In this document: piece by piece, positions 8,251-15,576 of the stretch
Numbering within the stretch: position 1 is the stretch's first letter
Layout: each line of letters starts with the position of its first letter
Source: an uncultured Massilia sp.
Lineage (GTDB): Bacteria; Pseudomonadota; Gammaproteobacteria; Burkholderiales; Burkholderiaceae
Assembly (NCBI GenBank): GCA_946481275.1
Contig: CAMLMV010000032.1
Coordinates: 1 to 64,000 of the forward strand
Direction: 5' to 3'
DNA: 64,000 nucleotides
Notes under the pieces: model-generated
What the model was told of the DNA's origin: nothing
The model's database searches: none
The model's input: only the letters and a program-made list of their open reading frames with translations
Position numbers and translations under genes: made by a program

Positions 8251-9213
8251 ATGATCATGATCGATTCGCAACCCGAACCTATACCGCCGAGTCCGGCTGG
8301 CAGCCTGGGACTCGGCATCGACGCCGGCGGCACCGAGACACGCTGGGCCCTCGCCGCGCCCGGCGGCGCCATCGTGGCCGAGGGCCGCGTCGCCGGCCTG
8401 TCCGCCCTGCAGATGGGTACGCCGCAAGGACGCGACACGGTCCGCGCCACCTTCGCGCAACTGGCGGCGCAGGCCCTCGTGCACGGCATGCCGGGCAAGG
8501 TCGAAGCCGGCCTGACGGGCTTCGGCGGCGACAGCGAACTGCTGCAGCGCTGGCTCGCGGAAGAACTGCATCTCGACCCGCAAGTCATCCACTTCTGCAG
8601 CGACATGGAAATCGCCTACCGCGCCAGCTTCGCGCCGGGCGAAGGCTATCTCGTCTACGCGGGTACGGGCTCCATCGGCGCCTTCGTCGATGCGCACGGC
8701 CAGTTCCACCGCGCGGGCGGCCGCGGCGTCGTGCTGGACGATGGCGGCGGCGGCTTCTGGATCGCGCGGGAAGCGCTGCGCCACATCTGGCGCCTGGAAG
8801 ACGAGCGGCCCGGCAGCTGGGAACAATCGCCGATGGCGCAGGCCGTGTTCGACTACGTCGGCGGCGCCGACTGGGCATATTCCCGCCAGTTCATCTATGG
8901 CCAGGAACGGGGCGCCGTCGGCAAGCTGGCGCTCGCCGTGGCCGCGACGGCCGATAAAGATCCCATCGCAGCCGACATCCTGCGCGCGGCCGGCCGCGAA
9001 CTCGCGCGCCTCGCGCTGGCGCTGACGGGGCGCTTCGGACCGCGTCCTGTGGCCGTGTCCGGGCGGGCCGCGGAGCTGCAGCCGCTCATCGTCGACACGA
9101 TGCGGGCAAGCCTGCCCGGCATCGCGTTGACCCAGACACCGGGCCAGGCCCATCACGCGGCGGCGCGCATGGCGCTCGCTGTCGATCTACTCAACCCCAT
9201 GACATCGACATGA
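8251..9213 (+). CDS. BadF/BcrA-type sugar kinase, probable MurNAc/GlcNAc kinase
   Basis: A 320-residue ASKHA-fold kinase. The phosphate-1 loop GIDAGGTETRWAL lies at residues 21-33, the phosphate-2 type motif YAGTGSIGAF near residue 132, and a glycine-rich LDDGGGGFWI stretch near 165, as in human NAGK and Clostridium MurK. It would phosphorylate GlcNAc or MurNAc in the cytosol. Beside murQ a MurK-like role making MurNAc-6-phosphate is attractive, since no AnmK or MurP-type PTS gene is in the window. The preceding gene ends 67 bases upstream. Its own stop overlaps the start of the amidase gene by four bases (ATGA), so the two are co-translated. Sugar preference cannot be read from sequence. Confidence 0.75.
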   Translation: MIMIDSQPEPIPPSPAGSLGLGIDAGGTETRWALAAPGGAIVAEGRVAGLSALQMGTPQGRDTVRATFAQLAAQALVHGMPGKVEAGLTGFGGDSELLQRWLAEELHLDPQVIHFCSDMEIAYRASFAPGEGYLVYAGTGSIGAFVDAHGQFHRAGGRGVVLDDGGGGFWIAREALRHIWRLEDERPGSWEQSPMAQAVFDYVGGADWAYSRQFIYGQERGAVGKLALAVAATADKDPIAADILRAAGRELARLALALTGRFGPRPVAVSGRAAELQPLIVDTMRASLPGIALTQTPGQAHHAAARMALAVDLLNPMTST

Positions 9214-10187
9214 AGACACTCGTCGCGACCCTGCTCCTCGCCCTGCTGGCCGGCTGCGCCACGCCGCCTCCATCCGGACCGCAATACGACCACACGTACA
9301 CGGCCCGTGGCCAGAGCAGCCGCGCGCGCTTCCTCGTGCTGCACTACACCGTCAGCAATCGCGCGGATTCGATCAAGATCCTGACCCAGCAGGAAGTCAG
9401 CGCGCACTACCTCGTCACGGACGATCCCGTCCCCGTCATCTACAACCTCGTCGATGAAAAGAACGCGGCCTGGCATGCGGGCAATTCGAGCTGGAAGAAT
9501 TTCACGCAGCTGAACAACAGCTCGATCGGCATCGAGATCGTCAACCCGGGCTGGAAAGATACGCCGGGTGGCCGTGTCTACACGCCGTTCCCGCAATCGC
9601 AGATCGACGCGCTGATCCCGCTCGTGCGCGACATCGTCACGCGCCACCACATCGCGCCGGAAAACGTGCTGGGCCACTCCGACATCGCCCCGCTGCGCAA
9701 GCAGGACCCGGGCCCGATGTTCCCGTGGCGCCAGCTGGCCGCCGCGGGCCTCGTCGCGTGGCCGGATGCGAACCGCGTGGCCATGCTCGTGCCGATTTTC
9801 CAGGTCCAGCTGCCGGACATCGCCTGGTACCAGAAGAAGCTGGCGACGTGGGGCTATGGCCTCGTCCAGTCGGGCGTGCTCGACGAGCAGACGCGCACCG
9901 TGCTGTCGGCGTTCCAGATGAAATACCGGCCGGCCAATATCGATGGCAACCCGGACGTCGAGACGGCCGCGCTGCTGGAAGCGCTGACGAATCCGACCGG
10001 CCCGCTGCCGCAGCCGCTGCCGGCGCCGGTGATCACGGCGCCTGTCATCATTCCGGGCGAGACGCCGGTGCCGCCTGCGCCACCCGTGCCGCCGCAGCCA
10101 CCTGTACCGCCGCAGCCGCCGGTGCCGCCTGCTCCGCCCACGCCGGAGACTATGCCTCCGACGCCGCCGGTGCCCGTGCAGCAGTGA
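9210..10187 (+). CDS. amiD: AmiD-like N-acetylmuramyl-L-alanine amidase lipoprotein
   Basis: A 325-residue zinc amidase (Amidase_2) that cuts between MurNAc and L-Ala. The lipobox LLAGC puts the lipidated Cys at residue 16. His45 (LHYTVS), His156 (LGHSD) and Asp167 (KQDPGP) match the zinc ligands of E. coli AmiD, and Glu109 (IGIEI) its catalytic acid. A peptidoglycan-binding-like helical domain covers about residues 200-265. The tail from about 270 to 325 is an unusual proline-rich repeat built on PPVPPQP units that could span the periplasm or act as a flexible linker. An outer-membrane site is likely because residues after Cys16 lack an Asp at +2. The start overlaps the kinase stop. AmiD is preferred to cytosolic AmpD because of the lipid anchor. 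Confidence 0.88.
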   Translation: MKTLVATLLLALLAGCATPPPSGPQYDHTYTARGQSSRARFLVLHYTVSNRADSIKILTQQEVSAHYLVTDDPVPVIYNLVDEKNAAWHAGNSSWKNFTQLNNSSIGIEIVNPGWKDTPGGRVYTPFPQSQIDALIPLVRDIVTRHHIAPENVLGHSDIAPLRKQDPGPMFPWRQLAAAGLVAWPDANRVAMLVPIFQVQLPDIAWYQKKLATWGYGLVQSGVLDEQTRTVLSAFQMKYRPANIDGNPDVETAALLEALTNPTGPLPQPLPAPVITAPVIIPGETPVPPAPPVPPQPPVPPQPPVPPAPPTPETMPPTPPVPVQQ

Positions 10188-10201
10188 CCGGGAATTGAAC
10201 G

Positions 10202-11098
10202 ATGCGCCTGCGCCATATCGAAGTCTTCCACGCCATCATGCAGGTCGGCACCATCAGCGGCGCCGCGCAGGTCCTGCACATCTCGCAGCCGGCCGTGACG
10301 AAAGTCCTGCAGCACGCCGAACTGCAGCTGGGCATGCCGCTGTTCGAGCGCGTGCGCGGCAAGCTGATTCCGAAGCCGGAGGCGCACCGCCTGTTCGCCG
10401 AGACGGAAAAACTGAACCGCGACCTGCAGGGCATCCGCCGCCTGGCCGCGAGCCTGAAAAACCGCGCCGAAGAAACCGTGCGGCTCGTGTCGACGCCGAC
10501 GATCGCCGTCTCCGTGCTGCCCGCCGCGCTGACCGTGTGGCGCCGCGATTTCGCGCAGACCCGCTGCGAGCTCGCGACGTTCCACACGAGCGAGATCGTG
10601 AACGCGCTGCGCCTCGGCGAGGCCGACCTGGCCCTGTCGCTGCAGGACCCGCGCCACCCCGGCATCGAAGCGGAACCGATCGCGCAGGGCGCGCTGATGG
10701 TGATGGCGCCGGCGGGCACGTGGACGGACGCGGAGTGCGCGCAACCGATCACGCCGTCCGGCCTCAGCGGCGAGTTGATCGGCCTGGCCGACCGTGACCC
10801 GCTCGGCGAGATGGTCGTGGCCGCGTGCGAGGCGCAGGACGTGCATCCGGTCTTCCACACCGTCGTGCAGACGTACCAGATCGCGCGCTCGCTCGTCGAG
10901 GCGGGGGCGGGCACGGCCGTGCTCGATCCGTTCACGGCCGCGTCCGCCGCGCCGGGCAAGGTGCAGTGCCGCCCGTGGGCGCCGACGATCCCCGTCCAGC
11001 TGTACCTGCTGACGGCCAGCCACGCGCCGCTGTCGCACGGCGCCCGCGAACTGGCCATGTGCATCGGCGCCACGGCGCGCAACCTGTTGGACACGTGA
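10202..11098 (+). CDS. LysR-family regulator within the peptidoglycan run
   Basis: A 298-residue LysR-type regulator. The winged helix-turn-helix spans residues 1-60 (MRLRHIEVFHAIMQ, GAAQVLHISQPAVTKVLQHAE), followed by a periplasmic-binding-protein-like effector domain from about residue 90. It sits 14 bases after the amidase gene and its TGA shares a base with the ATG of the dipeptidase gene, so it is co-transcribed with the genes it may control rather than divergent from them, which is less usual for this family. It does not carry obvious AmpR hallmarks that I can confirm. A muropeptide or D-amino-acid effector is a reasonable guess from context only. Confidence 0.85.
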   Translation: MRLRHIEVFHAIMQVGTISGAAQVLHISQPAVTKVLQHAELQLGMPLFERVRGKLIPKPEAHRLFAETEKLNRDLQGIRRLAASLKNRAEETVRLVSTPTIAVSVLPAALTVWRRDFAQTRCELATFHTSEIVNALRLGEADLALSLQDPRHPGIEAEPIAQGALMVMAPAGTWTDAECAQPITPSGLSGELIGLADRDPLGEMVVAACEAQDVHPVFHTVVQTYQIARSLVEAGAGTAVLDPFTAASAAPGKVQCRPWAPTIPVQLYLLTASHAPLSHGARELAMCIGATARNLLDT

Positions 11099-11712
11099 TG
11101 TTCATGAATACCATCGCCAGCGAGGACATCGCCGGCCACCCCGAATTCCGCCACCTTTCCACCATCGAAGGCATCGCCGTCGACCTGCGCTACGCGACCC
11201 CGAACAATTTCGTCGGCCGCGATTTGTACTCGCCCTACGATTGCGCCTGGCTGCACCGCGATGCGGCGGCTGCGCTGGAAAGCGTCGTCGCATGGCTGAA
11301 GGCGCGCCGTCCCGGCTGCACGCCGCTCGTGCTGGACGCCCTGCGTCCGCAGCGCGTCCAGCAGCAACTGTGGGATGCGCTGGCGGGCACCGACCTGCAG
11401 ATGTATCTCGCGAATCCGCAGCGCGGCTCGATCCACTCGTTCGGGATGGCATTGGACATCACGATCCTCGACGAGGACGGCCGCGAGCTCGACATGGGCA
11501 CTGGCTTCGACGACATGACGGAACTGTCGCATCCGGCACTGGAAGCCCGCTTCCTGGCCAGCGGTGACATCACGGTCGCGCAAATCGCCAACCGTCAATT
11601 GCTGCGCGACGCCATGTTCCAGGCGGGCTTTGTCGGCATCAACACGGAGTGGTGGCACTTCGATTGCGGCGACCGCAACCTCGTGCGCCAGACGTTCCGC
11701 CGCGTGCTCTGA
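11098..11712 (+). CDS. ddpX: D-alanyl-D-alanine dipeptidase (VanX/DdpX type)
   Basis: A 204-residue zinc dipeptidase of the VanX family (M15D). The zinc site is complete: His113 and Asp120 in SIHSFGMALD, and His187 in EWWHFD, where Glu184 is the catalytic base; Arg83 in DALRP matches the conserved substrate-side arginine. It hydrolyses D-Ala-D-Ala to two D-Ala, and there is no signal peptide, so it acts in the cytosol like E. coli DdpX. The ATG overlaps the LysR stop codon by one base (TGATG). No vanH/vanA partner is present, so this is a nutritional or recycling enzyme, not a vancomycin-resistance determinant. DadA, about 9 kb away in the same island, could use the product. Confidence 0.9.
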   Translation: MFMNTIASEDIAGHPEFRHLSTIEGIAVDLRYATPNNFVGRDLYSPYDCAWLHRDAAAALESVVAWLKARRPGCTPLVLDALRPQRVQQQLWDALAGTDLQMYLANPQRGSIHSFGMALDITILDEDGRELDMGTGFDDMTELSHPALEARFLASGDITVAQIANRQLLRDAMFQAGFVGINTEWWHFDCGDRNLVRQTFRRVL

Positions 11713-11838
11713 GCCGGTCGCACGGTCCTGTCGCGCCACGCTGACAGCACCCGTGCACGCTTGAGCAAGCTCATTCTCCTGCATTTCTCCGCCGGGACAA
11801 TCGGTCCACTGACCCACGCCCACGCGAAGGAGAAAGAG

Positions 11839-12510
11839 ATGAAGAGCTCGCTGTTGTCCGGTTTTATCCTGCTGATAATGACCGCATTGGCCGGCTGCGG
11901 CACCGACGCCGGCAGCCGGTTCGCCGCGCGCGACACGACGGTCGAGTACTACCGCGTATTCGACATCAAGACCGATGCCGCGCGCGAGGCCGTGGCCAGT
12001 GCCGCCACGGAAGGCCTCAACCGCAACGTGAAGGAAGCCTCCATCGCGACGCCGGCCGCCGAGGCCACCGATCTACCGGGCCACTTCAAGATGGCCGACC
12101 CCACGAGTGCCGCACCGGGTACCGCCGTCGACAAGAGTCCGAGCTGCGAAGGCGCCGCGTGGACCGCCAAGGCTGCCCCGAAAGTGCGCGGCGGCGACAA
12201 CATGAACATGGTCGCCTGCCTGTTCCCGTACAAGAACGGCTACCACCTCGACATGTACGCCGTCTTCACGAAGCCCGAAGGCGGCTGGCTGTCCTGGCCG
12301 CGCCGGGTGGGCGGCATGATGCTCGGCACACCGGAAAAATTCACCGAGACCACGATGCTGGACATCGTGCGCTCGATCCGCGCGAAGACGAAGGCGCAGG
12401 TGTCGCTGGTGGAAGCGAAGCCGAACCTGCCGGGCACGCCGTGGCTGGAGGGCGGCGATGCGCCGCTCGCCTCGACGCAGGCGGCGCCGGGTGAGGCGAG
12501 CAAGCCGTGA
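11839..12510 (+). CDS. lipoprotein of unknown function
   Basis: A 223-residue protein with a clear lipoprotein signal: MKSSLLSGFILLIMTALAGC, lipidated Cys at residue 20. I do not recognise the mature domain; it contains one internal pair of cysteines (SCEGAAW and VACLFPYK) that could form a disulfide, a VGGMMLGTPEKF stretch, and an alanine/proline-rich end. The ATG at 11839 is preferred over an upstream TTG frame because AAGGAG lies seven bases before it and the signal peptide begins exactly there. It ends the + strand run, about 126 bases after the dipeptidase gene, and converges on dacB with only six bases between. A role in envelope biology is inferred from location only. Confidence 0.7.
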   Translation: MKSSLLSGFILLIMTALAGCGTDAGSRFAARDTTVEYYRVFDIKTDAAREAVASAATEGLNRNVKEASIATPAAEATDLPGHFKMADPTSAAPGTAVDKSPSCEGAAWTAKAAPKVRGGDNMNMVACLFPYKNGYHLDMYAVFTKPEGGWLSWPRRVGGMMLGTPEKFTETTMLDIVRSIRAKTKAQVSLVEAKPNLPGTPWLEGGDAPLASTQAAPGEASKP

Positions 12511-12516
12511 CGGTGA

Positions 12517-14127
12517 TTACGGCGTGGCGGTGCCGTTTGCGGCGTTCGTGACGGCCGGCACAGCCGACGGCGTCCCATCCAGCCGCGCGACCCAGTCGAC
12601 GAGCGCATCGAGCACGGCCCGGCCACGCCCGTTGTTGACCCGGTCGCTGTTGACGAAGGCGACGAGCACGCACTGTCTGCCGTCCGCATCCGGCACGTAG
12701 CCGGCCAGCGCGACGGCGTTGGACAGCGTGCCCGTCTTCAGGCGCGCGCGGCTGGCGGCGGGGCTGTCGTGCAGGCGGCGGCGCATCGTGCCGTCCACGG
12801 CCGCGATCGGCATGCTGGCCTGGAATTCCGGCGCCCAGTTGCTGCGCTGGGCCGCTTGCAGCAGGCCCGCCATCTGGATGGGCGTGATGCTCTCGATGCG
12901 CGACAGGCCCGAGCCGTTTTCCACGACGAAGCCCGTGTCGTCGATGCCGTGCGTGCGCATCCACGCGCGCACGACCGCCTCGCTGCGCGCGAGCGTCGTG
13001 GGGGCCGTGCCCGCCGTGGCCGATGTGGCCGGCTGCGGGTGGCTGCCCAGCACCGGGTCGGGCTCGAGCGCGCCCAGGCTCAGGAAGAGCAGGCGCGCGA
13101 GCGTGTTGTCGGACGGCTTGTTGATGTCGCGGACGACTTCCGGCAGCGGCCGCGACACGTGCTCGGCCAGCAGGCGCGCGCCCGGCGGCGTGGCGCCTTC
13201 GACGGCCGCGCCCGTGAGGGTGCCGCCCAGCGTCTTCCACAGGCGGCGCACGAGGCGGGCGACGTATTCCTGGCGGTCGATCACGTTGATCGACTCGCTG
13301 GCCACGCAGTTTTTCGGGAAGGTCCCGTGCAGCACGACCTTGATGCCGCCACCCGGACGCGGCACGGCTTCCGGGATCTTCCACCCGTTTTCCCAGGTGG
13401 CGCAGTCGGCATCGATGAGTTTCATGTCCGTGTCGACGGTGACGCCGTCGAGTTCGGGCTGCATCGCGACGCGCACGCGCGTGGCCGGTTTTCCGTCCGG
13501 ACGCGGCGTCGAGCGGATGTCCAGTTGCAGCATGTTGCGGTTGACGAACAGCGCGTCCGGGATGGCGTTGTAGTAGGCCTCCGGCGACTCGTCGAACTGC
13601 GGTGCGCCGAGGTCCGCGCGGGCCGGATTGAACAGCGTACGGTCGACGACCAGGTTGCCGGCGATCGTGCGGATGCCCTGGTAGCGCAGGGCGCGCAGCA
13701 TGGTCGTCAGCGACTCGGTGGACAGGTCGACGTCGGCGCCGCCGCGCAGCACGAGGTCGCCGTGCAGCACGTCGCCCTTGACCTCGCCCGTCGTGCGCAT
13801 CTCGGTGCGGCCGCGGAACACGGGGCCCAACTGCTCGAGGGCGATCAGGGTCGTGACGAGTTTCATCGTCGACGCCGGGTGCAGCGGATGGTCGGCCAGG
13901 TGCGACAGCACGGTCTTGTCGCCGCGCAGGACGAGCACGCTCACGGCATCCTCGGGAATCGCCGCCGCGCGCAGGGCGTCCGTGACGGTGACCGGCAGCG
14001 GGGCCGTCATCGATGCGGGCGGCGCGGCTTGCAGCTGGGCGGAAGCAGGATTGGCGCTGCCCAGCAGCGCAGCGGAGAGAAGAGTCAATGCGTGACGACG
14101 AAGCATGCCTGTCCTTGTCATAGCCAT
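12517..14127 (-). CDS. dacB: D-alanyl-D-alanine carboxypeptidase/endopeptidase (PBP4 type, S13)
   Basis: A 536-residue periplasmic penicillin-binding protein 4. A signal peptide (MLRRHALTLLSAALLGSANPASA) is visible. The active-site elements are HPASTMK (SxxK), KPSDNTLA (SxN) and LKTGTLSNAVALAGYV (KTG), all in the family order, with the large inserted domain between SxxK and SxN typical of PBP4. It removes the terminal D-Ala of pentapeptides and cuts DD-crosslinks. ATG 14127 shares its last base with the TAA of the upstream gene (TAATG); ATG 14106, just before the signal peptide and preceded by AAGGA, is an equally good start. Together with the SpmA/B-type gene it forms a two-gene operon converging on the lipoprotein gene. 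Confidence 0.92.
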   Translation of the reverse strand: MAMTRTGMLRRHALTLLSAALLGSANPASAQLQAAPPASMTAPLPVTVTDALRAAAIPEDAVSVLVLRGDKTVLSHLADHPLHPASTMKLVTTLIALEQLGPVFRGRTEMRTTGEVKGDVLHGDLVLRGGADVDLSTESLTTMLRALRYQGIRTIAGNLVVDRTLFNPARADLGAPQFDESPEAYYNAIPDALFVNRNMLQLDIRSTPRPDGKPATRVRVAMQPELDGVTVDTDMKLIDADCATWENGWKIPEAVPRPGGGIKVVLHGTFPKNCVASESINVIDRQEYVARLVRRLWKTLGGTLTGAAVEGATPPGARLLAEHVSRPLPEVVRDINKPSDNTLARLLFLSLGALEPDPVLGSHPQPATSATAGTAPTTLARSEAVVRAWMRTHGIDDTGFVVENGSGLSRIESITPIQMAGLLQAAQRSNWAPEFQASMPIAAVDGTMRRRLHDSPAASRARLKTGTLSNAVALAGYVPDADGRQCVLVAFVNSDRVNNGRGRAVLDALVDWVARLDGTPSAVPAVTNAANGTATP

Positions 14128-15365
14128 TATCCGAAGAACACGTAGGCCACCGAGATGGCCGCGATGATGCCGGCCAGGTCGGCGATCAGCCCGCAGGAAA
14201 TCGCATAGCGCGTCTTGCGCACGCCGACGGAGCCGAAGTACAGCGCGACGATGTAGAACGTGGTGTCCGCCGAGCCCTGGAAGATGCACGCGAGGCGGCC
14301 GACGAACGAATCGACGCCATAGGTCTTCATGGCGTCGATCATCAGCGCACGCGACCCGCTGCCGGACAGCGGCTTCATCAGCGCCGTGGGCAGGGCGGGC
14401 GTGAACGCCGTGTCGAGGCCGGCCATGCGGATGAGCCATTCCAGGCCCTGCACGACGAAGCCGAGCACGCCGGCATTGCGGATCACGGAGATCGCGACGA
14501 GCATGCCGACGAGGTAGGGGATGATCGTGAGTGACGTCTGGATGCCGCCCTTGGCCCCTTCGATGAACGCCTCGTACACGTTCACGCGCTTGACCATCGC
14601 GCCGACGATGAACACGACGATGATGGAAAACAGGATCAAATTGCTCGCGACCTTGGAGACGGTTTCGATTTCCGGCTTCGTGAGGTATTGCGTGAAGTAC
14701 CAGATCAGCGTGGCGATGGCGGCCGTCATGCCGCCCAGCCATCCCAGCACGACGCCGTTCAGCAGGTTGATGCGCTGGCGGATCGATACGGCGATGATGC
14801 CGGCGACCGTGGCGACGTAGGTCGCGATCATGCAGGGGATGAAGATGTCGGACGGGTCTTTCGCGCCGAGGATCGCGCGCTGCGCCATGATCGCGAGCGG
14901 GATCAGGGTGAGGCCGGACGTGTGCAGCACGAGGAACATGATCTGCGCATTGCTGGCCGTGTCCTTGTTCGGGTTCAGCGTCTGCAGGCTTTCCATCGCC
15001 TTCAGGCCGAAGGGCGTCGCGGCATTGTCCAGGCCCAGCAGGTTGGCGGAAAAATTCATCACCATGTGGCCCGTGGCCGGGTGGTCCTTCGGCACTTCCG
15101 GGAAAATGCGCGAAAAGAAGGGCGAAATCACTTTCGCCAGCCAGCCGACGGCGCCGGCCTTTTCGCCGATGTTCATGATGCCCAGCCACAGGGTCATCAC
15201 GCCGGCCAGCGGCAGGGCGATGTCCATCACGCCCATCTTGGCCGCGTCGAACGTGCCGTCGATGATGCGCTTGAAGATCTCGGTATCCCCGAGAAAGATC
15301 CATTGGGCCAAAGCCGCGACGAAGCCGACGAGGAAGAAGCCGATCCAGATGTAATTTAAAGCCAT
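14127..15365 (-). CDS. SpmA/SpmB-fused membrane protein (nucleoside-recognition/Gate domains)
   Basis: A 412-residue inner-membrane protein with two Gate domains fused in one chain. The first half (residues about 40-180; IMNIGEKAGAVGWLAKVISPFF, HMVMNFSANLLGLDNAATPFGLKAME) matches SpmA, and the second half (about 230-410; NVYEAFIEGAKGGIQTSLTIIPYLVGMLVAI, PTALMKPLSGSGSRALMIDAM, FQGSADTTFYIVALYFGSVGV) matches SpmB of Bacillus. In B. subtilis spmA and spmB form an operon with a D,D-carboxypeptidase gene and affect spore core dehydration. This bacterium should not sporulate, yet the gene is translationally coupled to a D,D-carboxypeptidase gene here. The transported solute is unknown. Length suits the fused proteobacterial form. 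Confidence 0.85.
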   Translation of the reverse strand: MALNYIWIGFFLVGFVAALAQWIFLGDTEIFKRIIDGTFDAAKMGVMDIALPLAGVMTLWLGIMNIGEKAGAVGWLAKVISPFFSRIFPEVPKDHPATGHMVMNFSANLLGLDNAATPFGLKAMESLQTLNPNKDTASNAQIMFLVLHTSGLTLIPLAIMAQRAILGAKDPSDIFIPCMIATYVATVAGIIAVSIRQRINLLNGVVLGWLGGMTAAIATLIWYFTQYLTKPEIETVSKVASNLILFSIIVVFIVGAMVKRVNVYEAFIEGAKGGIQTSLTIIPYLVGMLVAISVIRNAGVLGFVVQGLEWLIRMAGLDTAFTPALPTALMKPLSGSGSRALMIDAMKTYGVDSFVGRLACIFQGSADTTFYIVALYFGSVGVRKTRYAISCGLIADLAGIIAAISVAYVFFG

Positions 15366-15576
15366 GGGTGTCGTAGTTTCGGCGGCTCATGCCGCCTGAG
15401 CTCGATTGTGCAGCGGAGAGTATAGGCGCTGAGCAAGCTGCACTGATGAAAGAATGGGCTGGGGATATGTAAAAAGTTATGCGCCGCTGGGAAGCTTAGC
15501 GTTCTGTCATCGTAGTCCCGTATTGCCTGGGCCCAAAGCCTGAGCCTATGATACGCAACGCTTCCAGGACCCCGCC

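Noticed and set aside
5799..8606. A 935-codon minus-strand ORF covering nagX and the glycosidase gene
   Set aside because: Composition is that of an antisense shadow; both plus-strand proteins have clear family motifs and coupled starts.
11098..11712. Vancomycin resistance (vanX) interpretation
   Set aside because: No vanH, vanA or vanRS neighbours, and Gram-negative outer membranes already exclude vancomycin. A recycling or nutritional role fits the island.
15381..15396. Small GGCGGC-TCAT-GCCGCC hairpin in the Spm gene leader
   Set aside because: A 6-bp GC stem is common by chance in this G+C-rich DNA and no linked signal is seen.
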